Shown: positions 36,048 to 46,329, counted from the stretch's first letter. The stretch: 64,000 nucleotides of DNA from Planctomycetales bacterium 10988 (GCA_009664345.1 CP043547.1:1488001-1552000), one strand, 5' to 3'. Notes: generated by a model from the sequence alone, not told the origin. Numbers and translations are program-made.

Positions 36048-37868
36048 CTAGTCGATGCGTTCCGCAGTGCCTTCGTCGTCATTGGCAATCGAGCCGACGA
36101 TGAATGGGCCACAGCGGAAGGTTCCGATTTCTCCATCGGCCTGGGCTTGGAAGGTGACAAAGATTTGTTCACCTGGCAAGGCATCGGAGTTGATCGTGAT
36201 ATCGATATCAGAGGCTTCATCCGTTCGAATCTGAGTTCCTGACTCGACGGTTCCCACTGCAACACCACTTCCGGTTGCCGCAGTGATCGTTGCGGGGCCT
36301 TCGACAAAGACCGTTCCAGTCAACCCAAACGAGACGTTGAAGGAATCACTATCCGTGGTGTTTTGGAAGATCAGGTCAAACTCGAATTGTTCGCCTGGGT
36401 CCACTAACCCATTGTTGTTCGGGTCGGTACTCGCCGGGTTTTGAGACGGGAATCGAACAATACAGAGAATCGATGTGATGTTCCCCAAAACCGGGTCGGT
36501 ACTGACGGCCACCTCATCGTCTGGTTCAACTCCTCGGAAGAATCGCAGCGAGATATCACGAGTGATCGGTTCCAACATCCAGCTTTGAGCATCAGCAGGG
36601 CGGAAGTGATGCTTACGTCGCGGGCCGCCGAAGGCCCAATCAAAGGTAAAGAACCCGCGAACGATATCGCGTTCATCATCGGTGAGTTCCATCCCGAACT
36701 TCATGTTTCGCCAGTAGATATTGCTGAACATCCCGACTTCCCAATCGGGCTTGCCGAAGATTCGTTCGTCCGGGGAAGTATAATAATTAGTCGTGATACC
36801 CAATTGGATGTTTTCTGTGACAAAGGTACCGAAACGGAATTGGAAGTCCTCATCCGCGACAGCATAGAATTCGCCACGATCGTTCAAATACAGGTCTCCA
36901 TCGCCGAAGCCGAGGGCGATATCCCCAGTGATCGGGTGATCCCATTCATTGAACAGAAGCAAACCAAGTGCCGGACCGGTCTTGGAAAATTCTTCTTGAC
37001 GATCATAGAACCATCCAAATTTGACCCAATGCTCCCCGTTCATAAAATGCCAAGGAGATTGGAAGCCCAGGTAGAGGTCCCCAGACACATGATAGCTGCT
37101 GTCCGCCAAGTCGTCTGAAATGGTGTGGTTCACCGCACCACCACCCAGCAGACGCCCCCCCATTGCCCATTTTTCTTGACGGACAAAGGCGGAACGAATA
37201 CCGACGGTGTACACGAATTGCTCTTCGTTGGCAGAGATATTCGTCGTTAAACTCGACAACCAATTGGTATGATTGTGATAGTTGTAGCCAGCCCCGACCG
37301 TTGGATTGTAATAATCCGGCGTGGCACTCATTTGAATATTCCCATGATGTCCCAAACCGTGGCGGAAGCCCAAGTTCGGCACGGCATGTCCATTTCCTTG
37401 AAACGGTCCTCCGTGATCTCCAAAGGAAGTTGGAATGATCTCATTTCCCGGTGCTTGATAAGCATTCACTCCGCCCCTCGCCTCTCCCGGCTGAAAATAT
37501 GCTTGGGAGACAGGACTTTGTGGAGCTTGGCGTAAGCCGGAGGAAATAGGAAAGGCACTCTCCATATTTGGATCATAAAGACCGGGCATCCCCTGGGGAG
37601 GTCCGCCCATGCCGGGTTGCATCATTTGAGGAGGCATTCCCGGTGGCATCTGCATCCCTGGAGGATATCCCGAGGGACCTCCATACCCTGGCGGGGGGGC
37701 TTGATATTGCGGAGGCATGCCATAAGGGGAGGCAGAACCAAATGCTTGTGGAGGCCATCCTTGGGCTTGCACTTCTTGTCCATTCCCCAAAAAGAGGGCT
37801 GCACAAAGAGTCGAGCTCCCGATGAGTCTCCAGCATATAGCAGAGAGATTTTGGCAAGAACGGCTCAT
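36048..37868 (-). CDS. Exported beta-barrel-like surface protein with Pro/Gly/Met-rich N-terminus
   Basis: About 606 residues from ATG 37868 (GAAGGAAC upstream) rather than 37901. The signal peptide ends near EVQAQG. Residues ~35-110 are a low-complexity Pro/Gly/Met/Gln segment (YPPGMQMPPGMPPQMM). A middle region (~190-440) has alternating aromatic strands (GYNYHNHTNWLSSLTTNIS, MGGRLLGGG, LYLGFQSPWHF) like planctomycete outer-membrane barrels. The C-terminal ~140 residues resemble an Ig-like or DUF11-type domain (NPASTDPNNNGLVDPGEQFE). No PEP-CTERM anchor seen. Function unknown; divergent from the autotransporter-like gene. Confidence 0.7.
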   Translation of the reverse strand: MSRSCQNLSAICWRLIGSSTLCAALFLGNGQEVQAQGWPPQAFGSASPYGMPPQYQAPPPGYGGPSGYPPGMQMPPGMPPQMMQPGMGGPPQGMPGLYDPNMESAFPISSGLRQAPQSPVSQAYFQPGEARGGVNAYQAPGNEIIPTSFGDHGGPFQGNGHAVPNLGFRHGLGHHGNIQMSATPDYYNPTVGAGYNYHNHTNWLSSLTTNISANEEQFVYTVGIRSAFVRQEKWAMGGRLLGGGAVNHTISDDLADSSYHVSGDLYLGFQSPWHFMNGEHWVKFGWFYDRQEEFSKTGPALGLLLFNEWDHPITGDIALGFGDGDLYLNDRGEFYAVADEDFQFRFGTFVTENIQLGITTNYYTSPDERIFGKPDWEVGMFSNIYWRNMKFGMELTDDERDIVRGFFTFDWAFGGPRRKHHFRPADAQSWMLEPITRDISLRFFRGVEPDDEVAVSTDPVLGNITSILCIVRFPSQNPASTDPNNNGLVDPGEQFEFDLIFQNTTDSDSFNVSFGLTGTVFVEGPATITAATGSGVAVGTVESGTQIRTDEASDIDITINSDALPGEQIFVTFQAQADGEIGTFRCGPFIVGSIANDDEGTAERID

Positions 37869-37869
37869 T

Positions 37870-38208
37870 TCAGTAGTTCCTTCCACACTCAGGCGCGTCA
37901 CATATGGGCATCGCGATGAAATCCGGACGGGCCAGATTTCCCTGATCAGATGCTGGGAGATTGTTAGTCCAAGGGATAACCAGATTGATGGCAGTTTCCA
38001 CTGCCTTCGGTATCTTCAAGGTTCGGTTTTCGCCTTGGGCTCTTGGTCGGGAAGCTCTGAGAACGGGGGCAACCTTGGATTCATTGGGTGCCAAGGATTC
38101 TTCCACCGTCTCAATCTTGTTCACGCCATCCGAACCACGAGCATTGGGATGGAAATCGGGAGGCAAAGGTTGGCTGTCTCTCTGGGAGCGAGCAACGATT
38201 TGCTTCAC
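37870..38208 (-). CDS. Possible small ORF coupled to the surface protein gene
   Basis: 112 codons from a GTG at 38208 (GGAA upstream). Its TGA ends one base before the ATG of the surface protein gene (TGAAATG), a spacing typical of translational coupling. The product is polar with no motif I know. Plus-strand ORFs of similar length overlap it, so chance cannot be excluded. Confidence 0.3.
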   Translation of the reverse strand: MKQIVARSQRDSQPLPPDFHPNARGSDGVNKIETVEESLAPNESKVAPVLRASRPRAQGENRTLKIPKAVETAINLVIPWTNNLPASDQGNLARPDFIAMPICDAPECGRNY

Positions 38209-39187
38209 AATTTCCGAATTTTCTGAATCTCAAACGCGGTCGCATAAGCGTGTTGTTGCAGAGATCAAATCGCGGCAGGCGAATAGGTAGTCATTCATTC
38301 TCTTTCCATCGTCGTATCGCTTATGCAAGCTGTAACAAAAGTATCTCTTTTCCGCTTGAATCCGATTTTGGTTCCCCATCTGTATTTTCCACGAGCGAGG
38401 ATTCTTCCATCAATAAGCGTTTTTTTGAAAGAGAAAACAGAAGTATTGTCGGGCATTTTTGTGGCTTCCTTGAGTTTCAGAGGTCAAGAAACTTCTCCTT
38501 CCTTTCACCAATCTGAATTTTTCCTGAACCAATCATTCCGAAAGTGACGATTTTACTATCGCGTGCCTGCCCTTTTATCGAGTGGAGCATGGAGCAATCC
38601 ATGGACAAGATTCCATTGGAATGACCGAACTCAAGCGAGGAATCGGAAAAAAAGGCATTCTCGACAAGGCACGGATAAAGATTAAGACGTGAGAAACCGA
38701 TGTCCAACTTAGGGACTCAATCGTGCTGCCCATGTTGTCGGAACGAAAAGGAGACTTTCCGCTCGTTCGCACGACCCGAATCAAGCAAAGTTGCTTTCGA
38801 TTCAGGAAGACATGATACCAGGACGACCGAAAAACATTCATTTGAATTCGACTGCTGAGAAATCTTCGTTCTTCACCGAGGGAAGACCATCACAGGCGAA
38901 TCTTACGAGTGCCAAACGACCTTGGGAAAATCACACGTACAACTTTGGTTATGACTTCCTTCCTCGAGGAATCACCATGGGGTGACGTTCGGGGAAACCA
39001 CCAGGTTAACCAAGGCACGCCGCTGTTTAAGTAACCTTGCCGGTCCGTTCGAAGGAGAATGGCCAATCCTCTTTCAACTTTGCAGAATCTTAGTCGAAAC
39101 TAAGGCCCCTGCCGTGCAAGACTTCGAATACGTAGGGAATCCAGGCGTGCAGCCATCGCGCCTAGTGAACTCCGTTGGGAGACGCTC
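38209..39187. other. Long intergenic region without a recognised gene
   Basis: About 980 bp before the autotransporter-like gene. All ORFs are short, overlapping and without convincing start sites. No tRNA or known ncRNA motif was recognised. It probably holds promoters of the two divergent surface genes; a long 5' leader of the plus-strand gene is possible. Confidence 0.4.
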
Positions 39188-42100
39188 ATGAGAACCGTGT
39201 TCCATCCGTTGTGCTGCGGAATCGTCCTTTGGGGCATTCTTTCCGCTGTGGCTTCGGCACAATATTACAGTGCTCCAACGACTGGATATCCTCCGATTGA
39301 AAATACGCCAGGTACATATCAGGCGAGTTTGGCGGGTCCTTACCGGTCCCAGCTTTTCGTCCGTGCCAACGGAGCGGAAAACGGGATTGGATATGAAGGG
39401 AGCTATGGTACCCTTGGCGGTACCTTGCCAGTTACCAAAGGACCATTAGGTGCCTATTGGTTGGCTCAAGGGAATGTCCACCTATCCGAAAATGGAGGCT
39501 TCTTCTCCAACGTCGGGTTTGGCCCACGCATACGAATGGAGCAGTGGGATTCCGTCTTTGGCATCAGCATGTGGTATGACTACGATGATGACAAATATGA
39601 ACTGTTCGGCCATGACTTTCATCAGCTTGGCGTCAGTTTCGAGTGGATGAATCCCATCCTCGACTGGAGGCTCAACGGGTATTTCCCTGTTGGGGACGCT
39701 GACTTTACCACGGATGGAAAGGGATTTCGTCAAAATCGTATCCTGATCCAAAACGGGATCGACAGTGCAATGCGAGGCTTCGATACCGAGGTCGGTGGTC
39801 TGCTCAAAGGGCTAGAAGCTTGGGCAACCCGCGGTTATATCGGGGGTTATTATTATCGCTCCGATGTCGTGGAAAGAACCGTTGGTTTCCAATCTCGTCT
39901 GGAGACCCACCCGGTGGATGGAATTCAAGTCACTGCCCAGATCAGTTACGATGATCGATTCGAAACAACCGGCTTTGTAGGGATCACCTACTCACCGTTT
40001 GGAACGCGTCGGCTTTCTCCGCTGGAACGAATCTATTCCCCCACCGTCCGGAATGATCATATTGTCCGCTACCACCAAGACCCCATCGAAGCGATCAACC
40101 CGATCACGGGCTTGCCATACAATGTGGTTCATGTTCAACAAGGAGCCGGGGCCGCAGGCGATGGTTCTTGGGAATCTCCATATATGACCTTGGCTGAGGC
40201 CGAAGCCGCCTCGGTGCCGTTTGACATTATCTTTGTCGGGGAAGGTACCTATGCCGAGGACATCACCCTTCAAGCCGGTCAACGACTCCTGAGTTGCGGA
40301 ATCCAAAGCACCATTCCAACACAAATCGGGTTGTTTACCTTCCCGCAAATGGTTGGAACAGCCCTGCCGACCATTACCAACCCCGGTGGAGCCGCAGTCA
40401 CGATTGTCGCCAACGACAACGAGGTTGCTGGGTTTAACATTATTAGTTCAAACATCGGGATTTTGGCCACAAGCACCTCTTCCGACTTGTTGGTGCGTGG
40501 AAATAATATCTTAGGGAACAATACCGGGATATTGCTTCAAGGTGCGATGGGAACGAATGTTTCTCTGCAAAATACGATCAGTAACAGCGTCGGTACCGGG
40601 ATTCTCAGCGTGAACAGTTTCGGTGATCTCGTGGTGATTGAAAATACAATCACAGGTAACGGCGGCGCCGGGATCGGTTTGATTAAGAATGACGGATTCA
40701 ATCAGAATCTCTTTGTTTCCGGCTCAACGATTGATGGTAATCTGATCGGGGTCGATCTCGATGTGGCTGGTGGTTCGAACTTGACGACTGCGATTTCCAA
40801 CAATCTTAGCATCAGCAATAATACCTCGGCTGGGATCGATGCCTTGGTCACCGGACCGGGCAGTGATCTGACCATGGTGGTCGGAAACAACCTGGCAATC
40901 GACTCCAATGGAGATGACGGGGTTCGTGTCAATGCCAACCAAGTCGCTACCGCGGATGTCACAATTCAAGGGAATACGATCGATAGTAATGCCGATGACG
41001 GGGTTGAAATCTCTGCCAACTTGACGGCGACGATCAACACGGAAATCTTTGACAACATTCTCACCAACAACACCTTTAACGGGGTTGAGATCAACAGCTT
41101 AGGTGGAAGTGTCATCCAAGCGATGGTTGATACGAACACGATCGATACCAATGGTTTGAATGGTGTCTTCGGGACGGTGATTAGCTCGACCTTGGTCTTT
41201 AGTGCCGAGAACAATACCTCGATATCTACTAACGGTAACGATGGAATCTTCATCCTCGGGGATATGGCCACGCTCGATATTACGATCGCGGATAACTTGG
41301 CCATTACCGGAAACGGGACCAATCCTGAAGTCGATGGCGGGAATGGGGTAAGCTTGGAAACGATCAACGGGACCACCGTGGCGAACTACCTCATCTCTGG
41401 GAATATCATCAGCAGCAGTAGCAACGATGGGATTCGTATCGATCATCGCTCCGATACCCGCTTTACCGCCGACATTATCGGCAACACGGTGGATTCGAAC
41501 TTGATCGGGCTAGAAGCCTTCGTGATCTCCAGTAGTACCCTGGACCTGAACTTAGATTCCAATATCTTCTCGAATAACGGAATCGGGGTCTTGTTGACTT
41601 CGGGTCAAGACGGCCTGATCGATGCACTGTTTACCAACAATGTAATCGATAGCAGTACCAGCGACGGGGTTACCATCCTGGCGGGAAGCTTCATCCGCAC
41701 CACCTTTATCGGGAATACGATTTCCAACAACGGCGGTAACGGGATTGACTTCTCAGGCTTCGCCCCAGCGGTGGTTCGTGTCATCGACAATAACACGATC
41801 ATCAACAACAATATCGGGATTAACATCGATCCGGGTCTTGGACAAGGTTTGGTCGGCGTCGATATCCGTGACAACAATACCATCGGCACGAACACCGGTG
41901 GGATTCGTGGGAACAACATCGGGGTGCAGCTTGCGACCTCAACCTCGATGGCAGCTCCAGGACCGGCAACCATTGCCGCCCTCCTCTTCGACAACGACCT
42001 TCGTTTGAATGGAACAGGCTTTTTGGCAACGGAAAATGCTGCAAACGGCATGGGGACCAACAACATCTGCGTCTTGTTAGTCAACAACCAGTCGAATGTT

Positions 42101-42289
42101 TATGCCTTCAATGCCCAACCGACTCCGCCTGCTGCAGGTGCTCAACTTATCGAAGTGGATGTTGCCTCGACCGGAAACTTGGGAGGATTCCAATCCCAAT
42201 CTCCTCCGGATATCACGGGAACGGCGACCTGTGTTGCTGACTTCAACGCGATTGAAGCCATCTTCGTTGCCGAGTCACTCACCCGCTAG
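39188..42289 (+). CDS. Inverse-autotransporter-like protein: N-terminal barrel, C-terminal beta-helix
   Basis: 1,033 residues; ATG 39188 has GGGAG 6 nt upstream. A signal peptide ends at ASAQ (~25). Residues ~45-290 form a beta-barrel-like region (FFSNVGFGPRIRMEQW, GISMWYDYDDDKYELFG, LDWRLNGYFPVGDADF) resembling intimin/invasin-type inverse autotransporter barrels. Then GDGSWESPYMTLAEA opens a right-handed parallel beta-helix of ~600 residues built on units like GNNTGILLQG, SNGDDGVRVNAN and SNADDGVEISAN. Barrel first, passenger last is type Ve secretion architecture, so the helix would be displayed outside the cell. No LysM or Ig domains are seen. A terminator follows. Confidence 0.8.
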   Translation: MRTVFHPLCCGIVLWGILSAVASAQYYSAPTTGYPPIENTPGTYQASLAGPYRSQLFVRANGAENGIGYEGSYGTLGGTLPVTKGPLGAYWLAQGNVHLSENGGFFSNVGFGPRIRMEQWDSVFGISMWYDYDDDKYELFGHDFHQLGVSFEWMNPILDWRLNGYFPVGDADFTTDGKGFRQNRILIQNGIDSAMRGFDTEVGGLLKGLEAWATRGYIGGYYYRSDVVERTVGFQSRLETHPVDGIQVTAQISYDDRFETTGFVGITYSPFGTRRLSPLERIYSPTVRNDHIVRYHQDPIEAINPITGLPYNVVHVQQGAGAAGDGSWESPYMTLAEAEAASVPFDIIFVGEGTYAEDITLQAGQRLLSCGIQSTIPTQIGLFTFPQMVGTALPTITNPGGAAVTIVANDNEVAGFNIISSNIGILATSTSSDLLVRGNNILGNNTGILLQGAMGTNVSLQNTISNSVGTGILSVNSFGDLVVIENTITGNGGAGIGLIKNDGFNQNLFVSGSTIDGNLIGVDLDVAGGSNLTTAISNNLSISNNTSAGIDALVTGPGSDLTMVVGNNLAIDSNGDDGVRVNANQVATADVTIQGNTIDSNADDGVEISANLTATINTEIFDNILTNNTFNGVEINSLGGSVIQAMVDTNTIDTNGLNGVFGTVISSTLVFSAENNTSISTNGNDGIFILGDMATLDITIADNLAITGNGTNPEVDGGNGVSLETINGTTVANYLISGNIISSSSNDGIRIDHRSDTRFTADIIGNTVDSNLIGLEAFVISSSTLDLNLDSNIFSNNGIGVLLTSGQDGLIDALFTNNVIDSSTSDGVTILAGSFIRTTFIGNTISNNGGNGIDFSGFAPAVVRVIDNNTIINNNIGINIDPGLGQGLVGVDIRDNNTIGTNTGGIRGNNIGVQLATSTSMAAPGPATIAALLFDNDLRLNGTGFLATENAANGMGTNNICVLLVNNQSNVYAFNAQPTPPAAGAQLIEVDVASTGNLGGFQSQSPPDITGTATCVADFNAIEAIFVAESLTR

Positions 42290-42325
42290 GATGAGAAACA
42301 GCGTCTAAGCTTTCTATAAAAAGAG

Positions 42326-42363
42326 AGGCCTGCAATTCACAAAGAGTTGCAGGCCTTTTTTTT
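42326..42363 (+). terminator. Rho-independent terminator after the autotransporter-like gene
   Basis: AGGCCTGCAA (42326-42335) pairs perfectly with TTGCAGGCCT (42347-42356) around an 11-nt loop and runs into a long T tract. It lies 37 nt after the stop codon. The convergent TPR lipoprotein gene ends at 42382. Confidence 0.92.
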
Positions 42364-42381
42364 ATTGATCGACTCTTGTCT

Positions 42382-43938
42382 TTACTTCATTTGATTTCCA
42401 TTCGGGTCCGAAGCAACCATGACAAATCGTTGTCGTAAAGCATTTGCTTTTTCTGTTTGATTAGAACGTTCTAACATCGTCGAATAGATTTCAATCGTTT
42501 GTTGAAATTGCGGGTCTTGTTTAGCAAGTAATTTTTCTTGAGTGGTTAAGACTTCTTCTAAGAAAGGCTCGGCTTGTTCATACTTGCCTTGATAGCTTAA
42601 AAGCGTTGCATATTCTCGTAACACAATGGTAAAGCGAAGGTCTTCTCGTCCCCACTGAGCCATCGCGGTTTCCAGGCGTTGTTCAAGAATGTCCTCCGCC
42701 TGAGGAAACTTTTGTAAAGAGATATAAAGTCTTCCCAAATCTCTCAATAATAAACGGTACTGACCATCGGTAGCCGAAACGGTTTTTTCATAGATTTCTT
42801 GGGCGGTTTCCCAATAGATTAAAGTTTGCTTTGTATCTTTTCTTTCAAAGGCAAGCGAACCTAAATTAAATAAACTATTTGCATACGTGGGATGATCAGC
42901 TCCGAATACTGTTCGACGGATTTCAGCAGCTTGATTTAAATTGGTATCCGCTTCGTCATATTCTTTTTGTTGAAAATAAAGCGTTCCCAAGAAGTTATAT
43001 TCATCCGCGGTTTGAGGGTGATTTTCTCCCCAGACTTCTTTCGAAGCTTCGATGGCTTGCTTATAGAGTGGAATGGCTTCTTCTGCCCGTCGATCATATT
43101 GTAACAGCATCGCCAACGTGTTGAAGGATTCAATCGTAAGCGGATGTCCTGTACCAAAAATCGCTTGCCTTTTCGCGAGTGTACGACGGAAAAGCGACTC
43201 AGCTTCCTTTGCTTGCCCCAGCGAGTAACGATATTCCCCTTCACGATGAAAAAGATTTAAGGCAAGAAAAGAATCTTCACCCATGACTTCTTTGGCTAAC
43301 TTGATCGCTTCGATCAGCAGTTGGAGCGCTTCCTCTGTTTTGCCTGCGTTATCTAAAGCGATTGCTTGTTGTTCAAGCGATTGAAGCCTTGAGTATTTTT
43401 GTTTGCCTTCGAAAGAGAGAGAAGCGAGCTTCTTTGATTTATCGCAAGCCATCTCAGCACTTAACGTTTGCCAGGCTTTTTCTCCATAGAATTCCTTGAC
43501 CAACTCCCGAATCTCTTCACGTTCCGCCAAAGCGGCGTCCCAATAACCACGCACTTCGTGTTGATCCGCGGAGTGAATTTTCACCGCTAATAGACGATGG
43601 AACTCCTGTTTGGCTTGTTCATCTTCACTCAATTCAACCGGTTCGGGAATTTCACGATCCGCAGGCGAAGGAGAAACAACCTCGGGTATCTTAATTTCTT
43701 CCTTGGCTTTCACCTGGGGTGGAGGTTCGATGACGACGATCTCTTGTAATGTTGCCGAAGGGGCCTCCGGTGCGGATGGCTCAGTTTGAGAAGGTTTGTT
43801 TACTTTTGTAGATGCAGCTTTTGCCATTTCGGAAGTAGGTTGTTCAGTGGCTTGTTCCTCGCTGGAAGAACTACAACCGCTTGCAACAACTCCACTTACC
43901 AACAACAAAATTCCAAACGTTTTCAATAAACGGCTCAT
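42382..43938 (-). CDS. TPR lipoprotein (kinesin-light-chain-like repeats)
   Basis: About 518 residues from ATG 43938, which has the strong site GGAAGAGGGAAAG just upstream; 44004 is less likely. The N-terminus MSRLLKTFGILLLVSGVVASGC is a lipoprotein signal with the lipidated Cys near residue 22, then a Ser/Glu/Pro-rich linker. From about residue 190 there are tandem ~42-residue TPRs of the KLC type (GTGHPLTIESFNTLAML, GENHPQTADEYNFLGTLY, GADHPTYANSLFNLGSLA). These serve as protein-protein scaffolds in the periplasm. No enzymatic domain. Confidence 0.85.
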   Translation of the reverse strand: MSRLLKTFGILLLVSGVVASGCSSSSEEQATEQPTSEMAKAASTKVNKPSQTEPSAPEAPSATLQEIVVIEPPPQVKAKEEIKIPEVVSPSPADREIPEPVELSEDEQAKQEFHRLLAVKIHSADQHEVRGYWDAALAEREEIRELVKEFYGEKAWQTLSAEMACDKSKKLASLSFEGKQKYSRLQSLEQQAIALDNAGKTEEALQLLIEAIKLAKEVMGEDSFLALNLFHREGEYRYSLGQAKEAESLFRRTLAKRQAIFGTGHPLTIESFNTLAMLLQYDRRAEEAIPLYKQAIEASKEVWGENHPQTADEYNFLGTLYFQQKEYDEADTNLNQAAEIRRTVFGADHPTYANSLFNLGSLAFERKDTKQTLIYWETAQEIYEKTVSATDGQYRLLLRDLGRLYISLQKFPQAEDILEQRLETAMAQWGREDLRFTIVLREYATLLSYQGKYEQAEPFLEEVLTTQEKLLAKQDPQFQQTIEIYSTMLERSNQTEKANALRQRFVMVASDPNGNQMK

Positions 43939-44219
43939 TCTTTCCCTCTTCCTTGTGGGTCGGGCCGTGGTCATGGACTGTGATTCCATTTGTTCACAGA
44001 TCAAAATCGAAAGTATTTAGAGTTTGTGGTCAAAAGCATTTAGATGGCCACCTTTTCCAAGTGACTAACGGTTTCTGCCGGGTTTTGACCACTGGCTCTT
44101 AGAGTACAGCGACAAGAGCTTTCTAATCTCTTGACTGCCTCATTCCATTAAATCAGAACCGCACTAAAAGCCAAACGCCAGTTTTTCTTAAAATTTTTGG
44201 CATTTTATAGAAAGACGGC

Positions 44220-45110
44220 TTAGCGAAAGATAGTGCGAATAGGTAAATGATCACTAAGTGAATAGCCCAAATTACCAGACTTCCAACCAAAGGGGCTATC
44301 ATGGCAAACGCGGGATTCTATTAAATGTGGAAGAAGTTCCTGACTACAGAAGTGATAGTCAATTCGCTGTTGTGGAAAAATACTTGGAAAGGTTTCTGCT
44401 TCCCCAATGCCACGTTGGGCAAAAGTGTCATACAGTCCAAAACGTTGAATGTTTTGATAAAGTGGGTCTTGTGGGGTAAAATTAAAATCCCCTTGGAGGA
44501 GGATCGGAGTGGAAGGTTTTTGAAGTTGAATTTGTGCTTTTAAACAATTCCATTCTTGCTGTCGAACGCTGGAAGAGTGGGGATTGAAGTGTACAGAATG
44601 CACAATCAGTGAAGTTTTTTCTGATAGTTGAAGTTCCGCCCAACCCCAATGTCTTGAAAAGAGTTTCTCTACATTCGCTTGCGTTCCCCGCTCTTTTAAC
44701 TTTTCTAAACTTACTTGGTTATCAATTGGAAAAGTTGAGAAGAGGGCGCCGGGATAATCGGAGGGGCTGGGGAAATAGGCAACATTCATTTCCAACCTCT
44801 CCGCGATATCTTGACAAGTCTCGCGAGAGGGTGCTTCCGCGAAGGAAAGGATCTGAGGATTCAAACTTTGAATCGCTTTTACAAAACGAGGAAACCATTG
44901 TTGATTTCTTTGCAGTTTTTTCTTGGCTTGGCTCCAACGTGGCCAACCCTCCGCTTCACAAACATTGAAGGCCACCGAACAGAAAGGAACGGATTCAAAC
45001 GTTTGTGAATTTGCTTGATTAGGAGAAAGGAGGAAAGATGATGAAACGAGGGAACTACCAAAGGTTGTGAGTTTATTTAAAAATTGTCTTCTAGAAAAAA
45101 GTCTTCTCAA
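44220..45110 (-). CDS. Tat-exported endonuclease/exonuclease/phosphatase-family protein
   Basis: 296 residues. The N-terminus has SRRQFLNK, a twin-arginine signal, followed by a hydrophobic stretch. EEP-fold motifs: SFAEAPSRE (metal Glu), VHSVHFNP (His), LLQGDFNFTP (GDFN) and SDHLPIRT (SDH). The family cleaves phosphodiester bonds in nucleic acids or phospholipids, or phosphomonoesters. Export by Tat means it acts in the periplasm or outside, so scavenging DNA or phosphate is plausible. It ends 23 nt before... the next upstream gene boundary at 45141 lies 30 nt away, so it probably shares a transcript with the ChaN-like gene. Confidence 0.85.
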   Translation of the reverse strand: MRRLFSRRQFLNKLTTFGSSLVSSSFLLSPNQANSQTFESVPFCSVAFNVCEAEGWPRWSQAKKKLQRNQQWFPRFVKAIQSLNPQILSFAEAPSRETCQDIAERLEMNVAYFPSPSDYPGALFSTFPIDNQVSLEKLKERGTQANVEKLFSRHWGWAELQLSEKTSLIVHSVHFNPHSSSVRQQEWNCLKAQIQLQKPSTPILLQGDFNFTPQDPLYQNIQRFGLYDTFAQRGIGEAETFPSIFPQQRIDYHFCSQELLPHLIESRVCHDSPFGWKSGNLGYSLSDHLPIRTIFR

Positions 45111-45140
45111 AGTATTCCCTTTTTCTATTTTAGCAGAAAG

Positions 45141-46154
45141 TTAAAAGTCTTCTTCTTCCCCTTCAGGGTCCGCTTGGTGGGCACTTGGGGGATTCTCCGA
45201 ATCTTCCTCCGGTTCTGGATCGAGGTTTTCTGTATCCGGCTCCAATTCTGGATCGGCCTCTTCCTCCCCTTCAAGAGTTCGTTTAATTTTCCAAAGGTAA
45301 TGTGCTTTGCCACGATGTTTTTTCCAATGGAAATCGTCCCCATCTTCAATCGATTCCATCGTCACAATCCCGATATGGGCCAATGGTTGACGTGTCAGAA
45401 ATCGCATCGCAGTTCCTAAACCAAAATCTACATGAAACTTTCCACAAACATGGACAATCAACGGGCGTTCATGTGGATATTGATTCAGACAATCCGAGAT
45501 GGTTTCGGCCATGGTATCATCTTTGGCGCATTGCGATTCATAGTATTGTTTCATCATCTGATCGTTTTCGCTCGATCCTGCATGATAAGACATAATCGCT
45601 TCAAACTGCCGCCAATACCCATCTTCGGGAGCGGTGGTTTCTCGGGGAAGGAAGGAACGAAGGGGTTCAGGAACCATCGAACCTTCCGCAAGGAACGAAG
45701 CAATCGGCCGAGGGAGATTCGCGGCTAACACACGAAGACGATGAGTTTTCGCAAATTCCAAAATCGGCTTATAAGCTTCATCGTGATTGCTCCAAGGACG
45801 CGCGGCTTTGAGAAACATCTCTTCGGAAATATTTCCACGGAGATAATCGTCAAGCGTGCCTTGGACATCGCGTTCGAACATCTCCATCGAGATGACCATG
45901 TGGGGACGCCGTTGATGAAGCAAGGTCAACAAACGTGCCTGCGATTGATGTCCCGGTTGACTATCGTGTTCTTCTCCCAAAAAGATCACATCTCGCTCGG
46001 CAAGATCATCGGCCAAAAGTTCAAAGGAGAGCGTATCTCCTGTGGAGAGGTCAATGGTGGTGACCCGACTTTGTCCATAAAGGGGCGAGGTGCCAAGAGG
46101 GGTTGACAAAACCAAACAAACAACAGTAAGGAAAGCGAGCGAGGTACGAAGCAT
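45141..46154 (-). CDS. ChaN-family (DUF399) exported protein
   Basis: About 337 residues from ATG 46154 (GAAAGG 5 nt upstream). The signal peptide ends near PLYGQ. The core RDVIFLGEEHDSQPGHQSQ, ISMEMFERDVQGTLDDYL, LAANLPRPIA and VHVCGKFHVDFGLG matches the ChaN/EreA-like fold with GEEHD and HxxxxE-type residues. Family members bind heme or act on small esters in the periplasm. The C-terminal ~45 residues are a Glu/Asp/Pro-rich acidic tail, similar in style to the tail of SdhC here. Followed by the Tat-exported gene on the same strand. Confidence 0.85.
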   Translation of the reverse strand: MLRTSLAFLTVVCLVLSTPLGTSPLYGQSRVTTIDLSTGDTLSFELLADDLAERDVIFLGEEHDSQPGHQSQARLLTLLHQRRPHMVISMEMFERDVQGTLDDYLRGNISEEMFLKAARPWSNHDEAYKPILEFAKTHRLRVLAANLPRPIASFLAEGSMVPEPLRSFLPRETTAPEDGYWRQFEAIMSYHAGSSENDQMMKQYYESQCAKDDTMAETISDCLNQYPHERPLIVHVCGKFHVDFGLGTAMRFLTRQPLAHIGIVTMESIEDGDDFHWKKHRGKAHYLWKIKRTLEGEEEADPELEPDTENLDPEPEEDSENPPSAHQADPEGEEEDF

Positions 46155-46329
46155 AGGGGCCTTTCTGAGAAGAGTGCGGAGACGCATTCTGCGAAGATTC
46201 AGGCATTGTGGCAAGATCATTTCGGACTGATCAATAAGTCTTTACTATTTTATCTTACTTCACAAGACCGCATAGTCTTCAAATACACTCCGTTTTCACT
46301 CCTCTCAGGCCAACAGATTCCCAACAGAG

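Noticed and set aside
36441-37118. 225-codon plus-strand ORF
   Set aside because: Antisense shadow of the surface protein gene.
44170-44201. GCCAAA/TTTGGC terminator after the Tat-exported gene
   Set aside because: Only 6 bp arms with a 20-nt loop; too weak to call.
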